Source of the DNA: Pseudomonas yamanorum
GTDB lineage: Bacteria > Pseudomonadota > Gammaproteobacteria > Pseudomonadales > Pseudomonadaceae
Direction of reading: 5' to 3'
Assembly (NCBI RefSeq): GCF_900105735.1
Contig: NZ_LT629793.1
Coordinates: forward strand, 4,650,001 to 4,714,000
Length of the DNA: 64,000 bases
A model generated the notes under the pieces. The model searched no databases. It worked only from the letters and a program-made list of their open reading frames with translations, and was not told where the DNA came from. The position numbers were made by a program, and so were the translations under genes. Positions 54,405-63,070 of this stretch are shown here, piece after piece. Within the stretch, counting starts at the first letter, position 1. Every line of letters starts with the position of its first letter.

Positions 54405-55994
54405 ATGAATCAGGATTTTGACGCCGATGTCATCGTGGTTGGCTCCGGCGCATTAGGCAGTAACGCAGCCTTTGAATTGGCCAAACTCGGCAAGTCAGTG
54501 ATTATTCTGGAAGCGGGTGAACATATTCCCCGCTGGAAGATAGTCGAGAACTTCCGTAATTCGTCGAACAAGGGCAATTACAACTCACCCTATCCCAATG
54601 AGCCGTGGGCCCATCATTCTTATGATGAGCAGTACATCGAGAACACCGGTTCTTTCGAGTTCCGCCCCGGCATGTTGAAACTGGTGGGCGGTACCACCTG
54701 GCACTGGGCGGCGGCGTGCTGGCGTTACTTGCCCAACGATATGAAGCTCAACACGCTCTACGGCGTAGGTCGCGACTGGCCGCTGGAATACAGCGAACTG
54801 GAACCCTATTACGTACGTGCGGAAATTGCCCTGGGCGTGTGCGGCAGTGACACCCAGGACCAGAGCGGGCAGGGCGGCGGCGCTTTCCCACCGCGCTCCA
54901 GCCCCTATCCGATGGCGCCGGAGGGCGATACCTACCTGTTCCAGCGCCTGCGTGAACGCATGGCCCCGGCCGGTTATCACTTTATCCATGAGCCCAATGG
55001 CCGTGCCACCGAACCCTACGACGGGCGCCCGGCGTGCAGCGGCAACAACAACTGCATGCCGGTCTGCCCCATTGGTGCGATGTACAGCGGCGATGTGCAC
55101 GCCCGCCATGCCGAACAGGCCGGCGCCAAGCTGATCACCGACGCCACCGCCTACAAGCTGGAAAAAGGCGCGGGCGACAAGATCGTCGCCATCCATTACC
55201 GCAGCTCTAGTGGCGCCGATGTGCGGCTCACCGCCAAGTACTTCATCGTTGCTGCCCACGGCCTGGAAACCCCCAAGCTGCTGCTGATTTCCGAGGTGGC
55301 CAACTCCTCCGACCAGGTCGGTCGCAACCTGATGGACCACACTGGCCAAGGCCTGCAATTTATCGCCGACGAGCCGTTGTGGCCGGGACGCGGCGCGGTG
55401 CAGCAGGGCGGGATTTTCAACCGCCGCGACGGCGAGTTCCGCAAGGAGCGGGCTTCGGTCAAACACTCGATCTCCAACAACGTGCCGAACATTGCCGTGG
55501 CCAAGCGGCTGATCGCCCAGGGCGTGTACGGCAAGGAGCTGGACGAGCGCATCCGTCACGACGCGGCGCGTTGGGTCGACGTCTCTACCGTGTATGAAAC
55601 CCTGCCGCTTTCGACCAACACCGTGCGCCCGAGCCGCACCCGCAAGGACGCCCTGGGCATCCCGATGCTGGTGGTCAACTACGAGGTGGGCGATTACGTG
55701 AAGGCGGCCAAGTCCGGTGTTACCGAAGACTATGCGCACTTTGTGCAGCTGATGGGTGGCACGGTGGTGGAAGACAACACCGGCTACCAGAACCGCGACC
55801 ACCTGATGGGCACCGTGATCATGGGCGCCAACCCCAAGGATTCGGTGGTCAACCACGAGTGCCGCACCCACGACCACGCCAACCTGTTTCTCGCCACCAC
55901 CGGGGTGATACCGGCCTCCGGCACCATCAACCCGACCCTGGCCGGCGTGGCGCTGAGTATCCGTATGGCCGACATCATTGCGCGGGAGGTCTAG
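54405..55994 (+). CDS. GMC-family FAD dehydrogenase large subunit
   Basis: This 529-residue catalytic subunit has the FAD motif VVGSGALGSNAAFELAK, the GMC substrate domain and a C-terminal catalytic His region (RTHDHANLFLATTG then GTINPT). A cysteine cluster CSGNNNCMPVCP (around residue 215) resembles the iron-sulfur site of bacterial FAD glucose dehydrogenases, which passes electrons to a cytochrome subunit. No signal peptide; it would be co-exported with the small subunit. The substrate is an alcohol, polyol or sugar acid; sequence alone does not decide. It is followed three bases later by the cytochrome gene. Confidence 0.9.
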   Translation: MNQDFDADVIVVGSGALGSNAAFELAKLGKSVIILEAGEHIPRWKIVENFRNSSNKGNYNSPYPNEPWAHHSYDEQYIENTGSFEFRPGMLKLVGGTTWHWAAACWRYLPNDMKLNTLYGVGRDWPLEYSELEPYYVRAEIALGVCGSDTQDQSGQGGGAFPPRSSPYPMAPEGDTYLFQRLRERMAPAGYHFIHEPNGRATEPYDGRPACSGNNNCMPVCPIGAMYSGDVHARHAEQAGAKLITDATAYKLEKGAGDKIVAIHYRSSSGADVRLTAKYFIVAAHGLETPKLLLISEVANSSDQVGRNLMDHTGQGLQFIADEPLWPGRGAVQQGGIFNRRDGEFRKERASVKHSISNNVPNIAVAKRLIAQGVYGKELDERIRHDAARWVDVSTVYETLPLSTNTVRPSRTRKDALGIPMLVVNYEVGDYVKAAKSGVTEDYAHFVQLMGGTVVEDNTGYQNRDHLMGTVIMGANPKDSVVNHECRTHDHANLFLATTGVIPASGTINPTLAGVALSIRMADIIAREV

Positions 55995-55997
55995 GTC

Positions 55998-57440
55998 ATG
56001 GGATTGCTTAAATTTCCGTTGCTGGCCTTGCTGCTCACCGCGTTGCCGGTGTTTGCCGCTGAAGACACCGATGCGCTGATCGAGAAGGGCGCCTATGTCG
56101 CCCGTGCCGGCGATTGCGAAGCCTGTCACCGCACCGCCGAAAACGGTGGCGCACCGTTGGCCGGCGGGTATGTGATCGACTCGCCCATGGGCAAGATCAT
56201 CTCCAGCAACATCACCCCGTCCAAGGCCTACGGCATCGGCGACTACACCGAGCAACAACTGGCGGACGCCTTGCGCAAAGGCATCAACGCCAAGGGCCAG
56301 CACCTGTACCCGGCGATGCCCTACACCTCTTACCAGGGCATGAGCGATGACGACATCCACGCCTTGTATGTGTACCTGCAACAGGGCGTCAAAGCCGTGG
56401 ACCAGCCGGTGCCGGAAACGCACCTGGCGTTTCCGTTCAACATCCGCCAACTGATGTTCGGCTGGAACCTGGTGTTTCTCGACAGCCAGGGTTTTGTGCC
56501 GAAGCCCGGCGCCACCGAACAGACCAGCCGTGGCCAGTACCTGGTGGACAACCTCGCCCACTGCGGCGCCTGCCACACTCCGCGTAATGCCCTGATGGCC
56601 GAGGACAACAGCCAGTACCTGGCTGGCGCCAAACTGGGTGGCTGGGTCGCGCCCAACATCACCTCCGACAAGGTCAGTGGCCTCGGCGACTGGAGCGAGG
56701 ACGACCTGGTCAACTTCCTGAAAAACGGTCACCTCGCCGACAAGGCCCAAGCGGCGGGCGGTATGGCCGAAGCGGTGGAAAACAGCTTCCGCTTCCTCAG
56801 CGACAGCGACCTGCACGCCATGGCCGCCTACCTGCACAGCGTGCCGCCGATCCGCGATCCCGGGCAGACCGAGCGGGTGGTGCGCGACGTCAAGCCGGTG
56901 GACATGAGCACCCTGGAAACCGGCCAAGGCGATCAAGCGTCATTGGCTGACGCGACCGGCCTGGATGGCGCTCGCCTCTACAACTCGGCCTGCTCCAGCT
57001 GCCACGGCCGCGATGGCCAGGGCTCGGCGGACAAGTTCTACCCGTCCCTGAGCCTCAACACCGCGCTCAACGGCAACCAGGCCAACAACCTGGTGATGGC
57101 GATCATCGCGGGCATCGACCGTAAAGGGGCCGACGGCGCAGTGAACATGCCAGCCCTGGGCGGCGACCTGAACGATGCGCAAATCGCCGCCATCGCTAAC
57201 TACAGCCTGCAAACCTTCGGCAACCCGGCGCTGAGCGTCAGTTCCGAAGAAGTGACGAGCCTGCGTCGCGGTGGAGATGCGCCGTTGTTGATCACGGCGA
57301 TGCCGTATCTGCTGTGGGGCGGTGGCCTGGCGTTGCTGGTGCTGATCATCGTGCTGGTGTTGTGGCGGCGTCACCACCAACACCTGCGGGCAGTGGAGGC
57401 CAAGCGGATTGCGTTGAACCGCCGTTTTCATTCCAACTAG
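55998..57440 (+). CDS. Triheme cytochrome c subunit of the FAD dehydrogenase
   Basis: This 480-residue periplasmic cytochrome has a signal peptide (LLALLLTALPVFA) and three CxxCH heme sites: CEACH (40-44), CGACH (189-193) and CSSCH (332-336). A C-terminal membrane anchor (LALLVLIIVLVLWRR) follows. It takes electrons from the GMC subunit and reduces ubiquinone or a terminal oxidase, as in sorbitol, gluconate and alcohol dehydrogenase complexes. Last gene of the operon, ahead of a terminator. Confidence 0.92.
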   Translation: MGLLKFPLLALLLTALPVFAAEDTDALIEKGAYVARAGDCEACHRTAENGGAPLAGGYVIDSPMGKIISSNITPSKAYGIGDYTEQQLADALRKGINAKGQHLYPAMPYTSYQGMSDDDIHALYVYLQQGVKAVDQPVPETHLAFPFNIRQLMFGWNLVFLDSQGFVPKPGATEQTSRGQYLVDNLAHCGACHTPRNALMAEDNSQYLAGAKLGGWVAPNITSDKVSGLGDWSEDDLVNFLKNGHLADKAQAAGGMAEAVENSFRFLSDSDLHAMAAYLHSVPPIRDPGQTERVVRDVKPVDMSTLETGQGDQASLADATGLDGARLYNSACSSCHGRDGQGSADKFYPSLSLNTALNGNQANNLVMAIIAGIDRKGADGAVNMPALGGDLNDAQIAAIANYSLQTFGNPALSVSSEEVTSLRRGGDAPLLITAMPYLLWGGGLALLVLIIVLVLWRRHHQHLRAVEAKRIALNRRFHSN

Positions 57441-57450
57441 CCAGAAACGC

Positions 57451-57487
57451 AAAAGCCCCGCCTTCGGTATAAAGTGCGGGGCTTTTT
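57451..57487 (+). terminator. Terminator of the FAD dehydrogenase operon
   Basis: AAAAGCCCCGC pairs with GCGGGGCTTTTT. Confidence 0.93.
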
Positions 57488-57502
57488 AATGCCTCGACGC
57501 TG

Positions 57503-57620
57503 GCGTAGCAGCTGTCGAGCTTAAGCGAGGCTGCGTCAGGCGCGACGCGATGCCTGTGTCTGGCGCGATTGCTATGTTGCTGCCATCGCAGCCTCGCTGG
57601 CGCTCGACAGCTCCTACGCG
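57503..57620. repeat. REPIN-type repeat overlapping a gene end
   Basis: GCGTAGCAGCTGTCGAGC..GCGAGGCTGCG and the inverted ..CGCAGCCTCGCTGGCGCTCGACAGCTCCTACGC. Its right end contains the stop codon of the next gene (57614-57616). Confidence 0.85.
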
Positions 57621-58312
57621 ATGCTGTAGCCATCAAATGCGGTTTGCTGCTGCAATGCGGTGATGATGCTTTTACGCGTCAGTGGCTGCTCGGCGCCCGA
57701 GTTATCCACAAAGGTTTCAACCTCAAGTTCCGCCTCATCACCTTCACCGACAAAGGTAAAGCCGAGGAATTCAAACGCCTCACGGTCCACGTTCGGCTTG
57801 GAGCGGGGCGAACGCATCGGCAGGGTGACGCTGATGCCGTCCTTGCTGATGGCGAACACTTCCATTTCCTTCTTCGGGCGGGAAGCCTTGCCTTTGCCGG
57901 CGCTCGGATTGCTGATCGCCTGGTGGGTCTGGTTCAGCACCTTGAGGGCCAGGCCGTAGACCAGTTCCTGAAACTCCGGATCGTCCTTGAAGCTGGACAG
58001 GATGCGGCTGATGGAGAACTTGGTATTCAGGTCTTCCAGGGCGGCGTTGTCGGCGGCTTCGGCGTCCTTGAGCTGCTTGAGCTCGCCCATCAGGTCGTAG
58101 GCCTTGTCGTCGTCGAAAGCGTCGTGGGCCTGGCGGATGGCCACGCGCAGCTCGCGGATCTGGTCGCTTTCCTTGGAGGTGTGGAACGCGTCCAGCACCA
58201 TTTCACTGATGGTCTTGGCCGCCGGCACGTGCTGTGAAAGATTGATGGCGTTTTCGTATTCAGCTTTGGATTGCAAGGCGACTACGGATTCTTCGGTGCG
58301 GGAATCAGACAT
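57614..58312 (-). CDS. Protein of unknown function, 232 residues
   Basis: I do not recognise a family. It is a soluble, highly charged protein with a mostly helical N-terminal half (DQIRELRVAIRQAHDAFDDDKAYDLMGELKQLKDAEAAD in blocks, possibly coiled coil) and a basic hinge (GKGKASRPKKE, about 140-150). The C-terminal part is beta-rich (VFAISKDGISVTLPMRSPRS, FEFLGFTFVGEGDEAELEVETF). No signal peptide or membrane segment. Codon use is like the neighbours. The stop codon lies within a REPIN end, so the last few residues may have been shaped by repeat insertion. Confidence 0.8.
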   Translation of the reverse strand: MSDSRTEESVVALQSKAEYENAINLSQHVPAAKTISEMVLDAFHTSKESDQIRELRVAIRQAHDAFDDDKAYDLMGELKQLKDAEAADNAALEDLNTKFSISRILSSFKDDPEFQELVYGLALKVLNQTHQAISNPSAGKGKASRPKKEMEVFAISKDGISVTLPMRSPRSKPNVDREAFEFLGFTFVGEGDEAELEVETFVDNSGAEQPLTRKSIITALQQQTAFDGYSIA

Positions 58313-58385
58313 TGAAATTTCACTACTTCAGTAAACGGGGAGACGGGAAAAGCGTCGCGCATTTTCAGCGGGGAGGGGGATCAGG

Positions 58386-58883
58386 TCAAGGCAGCACAAT
58401 GCCCTCATCGCGGTTGAATGACGCCAACGCCCGCTGCAGCTTGATCGCCCGTCCGCAAAACAGCCCAACGGTAAAACCCGAAGCCCCGCCCGCCAGGGCC
58501 AGCATTGGCGCGGTGCTCGACAGCAACGGATGCACGGCGTGCTGGTAACCGAGGTAATACTTCACGGCGAAGAACAGTTGGGAGATCAGCAGGATTTTCC
58601 AGGTGCCGGGCAGCACCAGCGTGTGGCCATCGAGGCTTGCACCCTTGGCGGTGAACATCACCATCGCCAACAGGCAGCCCACGGCGGCACCGCCCAGCCA
58701 GCAGCCGATCGACAGCGTTGAGTGTTCAATGGACATCAGCGACCAGATCACCAGCACCACCGGCAGGATCATCAGTGACCGGTGGTTTTCGCGGCTGCCG
58801 CGGGTGGCTTTGATCCCGTACCAGCAGATCCACAGATAAACGGCGTACACCCAAAGGGGCGTGCCCTGAAGAATGTCGAGCAT
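58386..58883 (-). CDS. Small integral membrane protein of unknown function
   Basis: This 165-residue protein has about five hydrophobic helices (PLWVYAVYLWICWYGI, LMILPVVLVIWSLMS, LGGAAVGCLLAMVMF, ILLISQLFFAVKYYLG, PMLALAGGASGFTVGLF) and a short cytoplasmic tail. The pattern resembles uncharacterised DUF6622-like proteins of proteobacteria, a tentative match. It is in line with the previous gene but 73 bases apart, so an operon is possible. Confidence 0.78.
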   Translation of the reverse strand: MLDILQGTPLWVYAVYLWICWYGIKATRGSRENHRSLMILPVVLVIWSLMSIEHSTLSIGCWLGGAAVGCLLAMVMFTAKGASLDGHTLVLPGTWKILLISQLFFAVKYYLGYQHAVHPLLSSTAPMLALAGGASGFTVGLFCGRAIKLQRALASFNRDEGIVLP

Positions 58884-58952
58884 GGTCAGCGTCCGTGCCT
58901 GATGAAGTTGGGCGTCGATATTCGCCGGGCTGCGCGGGGTCTGTCCATCGAT

Positions 58953-59438
58953 TTAATCGAGGCGCTTGCCCATTTCGAAGGCGCGTTTTTCGTAGCCCAA
59001 TTCCTCGTACAGCCGCTGCGCCGGTTCGTTGAAGGCCCAGACGGTCAGGCGCAGATCACCGGCGCCCTGGTGGATGGCCCAACGCTCCGCGAGCGCCATC
59101 AGCTCACGGCCAATGCCCTGGCCGCGATGTGCCTCCAGCACGCAGATCGAGCCGATCCTGGCAACACGCAGCGGCTGCAACAACGGGCTGGCGGTCTCGA
59201 TGATTTGCGCGGTGATAAATCCAATACCAACGCCGTGCTGCTCGGCAAGAAACACCGCCTGAACCCGACTGGTGAGGCAGGGCCGCCAATGGGACTGGTC
59301 GCGCTCCACCTGGTCGGTGGCATCACGATAGATATCGGGCCGTTCCTGGTGGTGCAGGCGGTTCAGCGGCTGGCCCAGTACGCACAGGGTGTGCAGGTCA
59401 TCCAGGTGCGCCTGGCGATAGGTCAATCCTTGAGACAT
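58953..59438 (-). CDS. GNAT-family N-acetyltransferase
   Basis: This 161-residue GNAT protein has the acetyl-CoA pyrophosphate-binding loop in VLEAHRGQGIGRELM and the C-terminal motif B AFNEPAQRLYEELGYEKR. The acceptor substrate is unknown. It lies 39 bases downstream of the aminotransferase gene, in the same direction, probably in one operon. Confidence 0.9.
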   Translation of the reverse strand: MSQGLTYRQAHLDDLHTLCVLGQPLNRLHHQERPDIYRDATDQVERDQSHWRPCLTSRVQAVFLAEQHGVGIGFITAQIIETASPLLQPLRVARIGSICVLEAHRGQGIGRELMALAERWAIHQGAGDLRLTVWAFNEPAQRLYEELGYEKRAFEMGKRLD

Positions 59439-59477
59439 GGCAGTCCTTCGAACGGGGCAAAGGGCGTTTTATGCCCG

Positions 59478-60680
59478 TTATCGGCGATCACGTAAAGGCG
59501 CGGCGTTGGCCCCAAGCCCTTCGACGAAGCCGGCAATGCGTCGGCAAGCCTCCCTGAGGGTGTCATCGGCAACGGTAAACGAAACCCGCACAAACCCTTC
59601 GGCGCTGGGGCCAAAGGCTTGGGCATCAAGCACCGATACGCCGGTCTGGCGATACAGTTGCCAGGCGAATTCCCGGCCCGTGAGCCCGGTGCGGCGTACG
59701 TCCACCAGCATGAACATGCCCGCCTGGGGGACTCGACATTCCAGGTCGCTGATCGCACTCAGCTCATTCACCACCAGGTCACGCCGGCGCCGATACAGCG
59801 CACGGGCATCGCTGACCACGACCTCATCCAATTCCAGTGCCTTGAGCGCCGCCGCCTGGATAAACCCTGGCAGGCCGTAAATCATGCACAGCAGCAAGTT
59901 CTCCAGATGGCTGATCAACGTGGGCGGGCCGGCCACCCAGCCTACCCGCCAGCCAGTCATGGCGTGGCTTTTCGACAGGCTGTTGAGCACCACCGTACGC
60001 TCGGCCATGCCGGGTAACGCGCTGATGCTCAGGTGTTGATCGTCATAGATGAGCTGCCCATACACTTCATCGCAAATTACCCACAGGTCGTGGGCGCGTG
60101 CCATTTCGGCGACAGCTTCCAGCTCTTCGCGGCAGTAGACGTTGCCGGTGGGGTTGCACGGTGTAGCGAGGGCGATGCCCCGGGTCTTGTCGGTAATCGC
60201 GGCCTTCAGCGCGGTACGGGTCAGGCGAAAGCCGTTGGCGGCCGGTTGTTCGACGGTTTTAATGCGTGCCCCCGAGGCTTGGACACAGGCCTCGTAGGTC
60301 AGGTACATCGGCTCCGGCACCAGCACTTCATCGCCGTGGCTGAACAGGCACAAGCAGGCCGCGAACAGGCCATTCTGCGCGCCGGCGACCAGGGCTATAT
60401 TGTCGGCGTGCACCGCAATCCCTTGCAGCAGGCTCTGCCGTGCGGCGATGGCCTCCCGCAGTTTCGGGCGGCCGAGCACATGGGTGTAGTGGGTGTCGCC
60501 AGCGCGCAGGGCGTCCACGGCGGTTTCACAGATCGCGCTGTGTGTGGCGAAATCCGGATCGCCGACACTGAGCACAATCACGTCTTCGCCACGCAGTTGA
60601 GCTTCGGCGGCGGCGTAGTGAATATCCCAGGCACTGACGGATTCGCCGCCAATGCGCCCCACAAAGGGTGAATAACGCAT
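59478..60680 (-). CDS. PLP-dependent aminotransferase, AruH-like
   Basis: This 400-residue class I/II aminotransferase is similar along its length to arginine:pyruvate transaminase AruH (MRYS.F..RI start, AWDIHY, LSVGDPDF, GDTHYTHVLGR). The PLP lysine lies in NSLSKSHAMTGWRVGW, the phosphate-binding arginine after it, and NPTG is present. Whether it uses arginine is not certain; the aruI partner gene is absent here. The start ATG 60680 follows GGAGAG; the open frame extends 12 codons upstream without homology. It is divergent from the multiheme cytochrome gene. Confidence 0.88.
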   Translation of the reverse strand: MRYSPFVGRIGGESVSAWDIHYAAAEAQLRGEDVIVLSVGDPDFATHSAICETAVDALRAGDTHYTHVLGRPKLREAIAARQSLLQGIAVHADNIALVAGAQNGLFAACLCLFSHGDEVLVPEPMYLTYEACVQASGARIKTVEQPAANGFRLTRTALKAAITDKTRGIALATPCNPTGNVYCREELEAVAEMARAHDLWVICDEVYGQLIYDDQHLSISALPGMAERTVVLNSLSKSHAMTGWRVGWVAGPPTLISHLENLLLCMIYGLPGFIQAAALKALELDEVVVSDARALYRRRRDLVVNELSAISDLECRVPQAGMFMLVDVRRTGLTGREFAWQLYRQTGVSVLDAQAFGPSAEGFVRVSFTVADDTLREACRRIAGFVEGLGANAAPLRDRR

Positions 60681-60751
60681 CCTTGCTCTCCTCGCCGACA
60701 TCGATGCCCGCGTCAATTAGTCAATTTCAGTTCCACTGTAGAACATGGCGC

Positions 60752-60793
60752 CTGATCCACATCAAGGGCCGCGCGCAAAAAATCCGCTACAAC
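60752..60793 (+). promoter_or_regulatory. Anr/FNR box and -10 element before the multiheme cytochrome
   Basis: CTGAT-CCAC-ATCAA (60752-60765) matches TTGAT-N4-ATCAA at nine of ten positions. TACAAC at 60788-60793 sits where a -10 should be if the box is centred at -41.5 (start near 60800). This is the geometry of an Anr-activated promoter. Confidence 0.65.
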
Positions 60794-60903
60794 GAAGCTG
60801 GGGCTGACCATGCCCCGGTTATCTGCCTGATGACCCAATAAAAACGATTGCAGACCTGCGCCGAGGGGACCGCCCCAGGCCGGGTTATTAAAGGAATAGT
60901 GCG

Positions 60904-62928
60904 ATGATTTTTCCCCTGTCACGTCTGGGCCTTGTGGGGGTGGTGCTGTGCCTGTCCCTTCCCCTGCACGCCAACGAAGCCGACCCCACGCTGATCGAAC
61001 AGGGCAAATACGTTGCCCAACTGGGCGACTGCATCGCCTGCCACACCGGCAAGCAAGGCGCGCAAATGGCCGGCGGGCTTGAGTTGAGCACGCCAATGGG
61101 CACGATCTATTCGAGCAACATCACCCCGGACCGCGACACCGGCATCGGTCAGTACACCTTTGAGCAGTTCGACCGGGTGATGCGAGAAGGTGTGACGCCC
61201 GCGGGGCAGAACCTGTACCCGGCGATGCCGTACCCGTCCTACGCGAAGATGAGCGAGGGCGACATGCGCGCGTTGTTCGCCTATCTGATGCAGGGCGTGA
61301 AAGCGGTGAACAAGCCGAACCTGGACGCTGAGATGGGCTTCCCGTTCAACCAGCGCTGGGGCCTGGCGTTGTGGAATTTTGCGTTCCTCGACAAGCAGCC
61401 GTTCGTGCCTGACCCGGCGAAGGATGAAGTACTTAACCGTGGCGCCTACCTGGTCCAGGGCCTGGGCCACTGCGGATCTTGCCACACCCCGCGGGGTATC
61501 GCCTTCCAGGAGAAAGCCATGAGTGATGCCGGCCGCAGCGGCCGGCATTACCTGGCCGGGGAGACCGTCGAACATTGGCGCGCCTTGAGCCTGCGCAACC
61601 TGTGGACGGTGGACGACACCGTGCAATTGCTCAAGACCGGGCAGAACCGCTTTGCCACGGTCTCGGGGAACATGGCTGATGTGATTCATCACAGTACCCA
61701 GCATTTCACTGACGCTGACTTGACGGCCATCGCGACCTATTTGAAATCCTTGCCACCGGGCAAGGATGATCTGCCGATGCCCGCCGTGGCACACGAGCCC
61801 GCCGCACCGCCTAAGGATCTGTTCACCAGCCGGGGCGGCCTGGGTTACATGCAGTTTTGCAGTGATTGCCACCGCAGCGACGGCGGCGGGGTGAAAGGAC
61901 TGTTTCCGCAGTTGGCCGGCAACCCGGGCGTTGCTTCGAACAACCCGACTTCATTGCTGCATATCACGCTGACGGGGTGGGAAACGGCTGAGACCGCAAC
62001 CCATCCACGGGTCTACACCATGCCCGGGTTTGCCCGGTTGGCGGATCAGGAAATCGCTGAAATCCTCAGTTTCGTACGCAGCAGTTGGGGCAACGAAGGC
62101 ACGCCCATCAGCGCTGCCCAAGTGAAGAAAATGCGTGGTCAGCTCAACCCGGTCACCACCGATTCGTCAGCGTTCGAAACCCCGCGCCTGGCTGAGTTGC
62201 TGACGGCACCGAATGCCGATCAAGTGGTGCGCGGCATGCGCCTGCACCTGCAAACCAAGGAACTGCTGCCGAACAACGTGGGCAATGCCTTGAACTGCAC
62301 CAGCTGCCATCTCAACGCCGGTACCGTGGCGGACGGTTCGCCGTTTGTGGGTGTCTCGGCGTTCTTCCCGAGCTATGCGCCGCGGGCAGGCAAGGTGGTG
62401 AGCCTGGAAGAGCGGATTAACGGCTGCTTCCGGCGTTCGATGAATGGCAAGCCACTGCCGGCGGAATCGGCGGATATGCAGGCGATGGTGGCGTACTTCG
62501 ACTGGATGAAAAACAACACCCAGCCCGAAGATAAAGTCGCCGGGCGCGGGGTGGGCAAGGTCGATCCTGCGATCAAACCGGACATGGAGAATGGCAAGCA
62601 GGTCTATGCCAGGCAGTGCGCGGTGTGCCATGGCGACAATGGCCAAGGGTTGGCGCGGGCGGATGGCGAGTTGGTGTACCCGCCGTTGTGGGGCGAGCAA
62701 TCGTTCAATATCGGGGCGGGGATGGCCCGGCTGTACACGGCGGCGGCGTTCGTGAAACGCAACATGCCGATTGGCTTCCACGAGAAATTCCCGTTGGGGC
62801 AGGGTGGCTTGTCGGATCAGGAGGCGGTGGATGTGGCGGCTTACTTCTCCCAACAACCTCGTCCGGATTTCCCGGACAAAGTGAAGGATTGGCCGAAGGG
62901 GGGTAAACCCGTGGATGCGCGGTACTAA
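60904..62928 (+). CDS. Five-heme cytochrome c fusion (triheme ADH-type plus diheme TsdA-like)
   Basis: This 674-residue periplasmic protein has a signal peptide (LGLVGVVLCLSLPLHA) and five CxxCH sites: CIACH (43-47), CGSCH (190), CSDCH (319), CTSCH (465) and CAVCH (572). The first 410 residues resemble triheme dehydrogenase cytochromes (compare SSNITPD..GIGQYT and QNLYPAMPYPSY with the protein at 55998). The last 240 resemble diheme thiosulfate-dehydrogenase-type cytochromes (RINGCFRRSMNG, PPLWGEQSFNIGAGMAR, KRNMPIGFHEKFP). No membrane anchor is present. It may bridge an unlinked dehydrogenase and a sulfur or terminal acceptor. ATG 60904 follows AAAGGA. Confidence 0.88.
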   Translation: MIFPLSRLGLVGVVLCLSLPLHANEADPTLIEQGKYVAQLGDCIACHTGKQGAQMAGGLELSTPMGTIYSSNITPDRDTGIGQYTFEQFDRVMREGVTPAGQNLYPAMPYPSYAKMSEGDMRALFAYLMQGVKAVNKPNLDAEMGFPFNQRWGLALWNFAFLDKQPFVPDPAKDEVLNRGAYLVQGLGHCGSCHTPRGIAFQEKAMSDAGRSGRHYLAGETVEHWRALSLRNLWTVDDTVQLLKTGQNRFATVSGNMADVIHHSTQHFTDADLTAIATYLKSLPPGKDDLPMPAVAHEPAAPPKDLFTSRGGLGYMQFCSDCHRSDGGGVKGLFPQLAGNPGVASNNPTSLLHITLTGWETAETATHPRVYTMPGFARLADQEIAEILSFVRSSWGNEGTPISAAQVKKMRGQLNPVTTDSSAFETPRLAELLTAPNADQVVRGMRLHLQTKELLPNNVGNALNCTSCHLNAGTVADGSPFVGVSAFFPSYAPRAGKVVSLEERINGCFRRSMNGKPLPAESADMQAMVAYFDWMKNNTQPEDKVAGRGVGKVDPAIKPDMENGKQVYARQCAVCHGDNGQGLARADGELVYPPLWGEQSFNIGAGMARLYTAAAFVKRNMPIGFHEKFPLGQGGLSDQEAVDVAAYFSQQPRPDFPDKVKDWPKGGKPVDARY

Positions 62929-62960
62929 CCCCACAACCTGTTCGAAGTGGGCACAGTCAA

Positions 62961-63050
62961 GGTGGGAGCGGGCTTGCTCGCGAAGACGGTGGGTCAGTCA
63001 CCCATGTATTGACTGACACTCCGCTTTCGCGAGCAAGCCCGCTCCCACAG
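62961..63050. repeat. REPIN-type palindromic repeat
   Basis: GGTGGGAGCGGGCTTGCTCGC.. and inverted ..GCGAGCAAGCCCGCTCCCAC flank about 35 bases, between the cytochrome and the convergent receptor gene. Confidence 0.88.
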
Positions 63051-63070
63051 TTTTAACCGAGTGCAGCCAG

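Noticed and set aside
54585..56936. 783-codon open frame opposite the GMC and cytochrome genes
   Set aside because: It spans two real genes and their junction on the other strand; the product is His/Val/Gly-rich with no domain.
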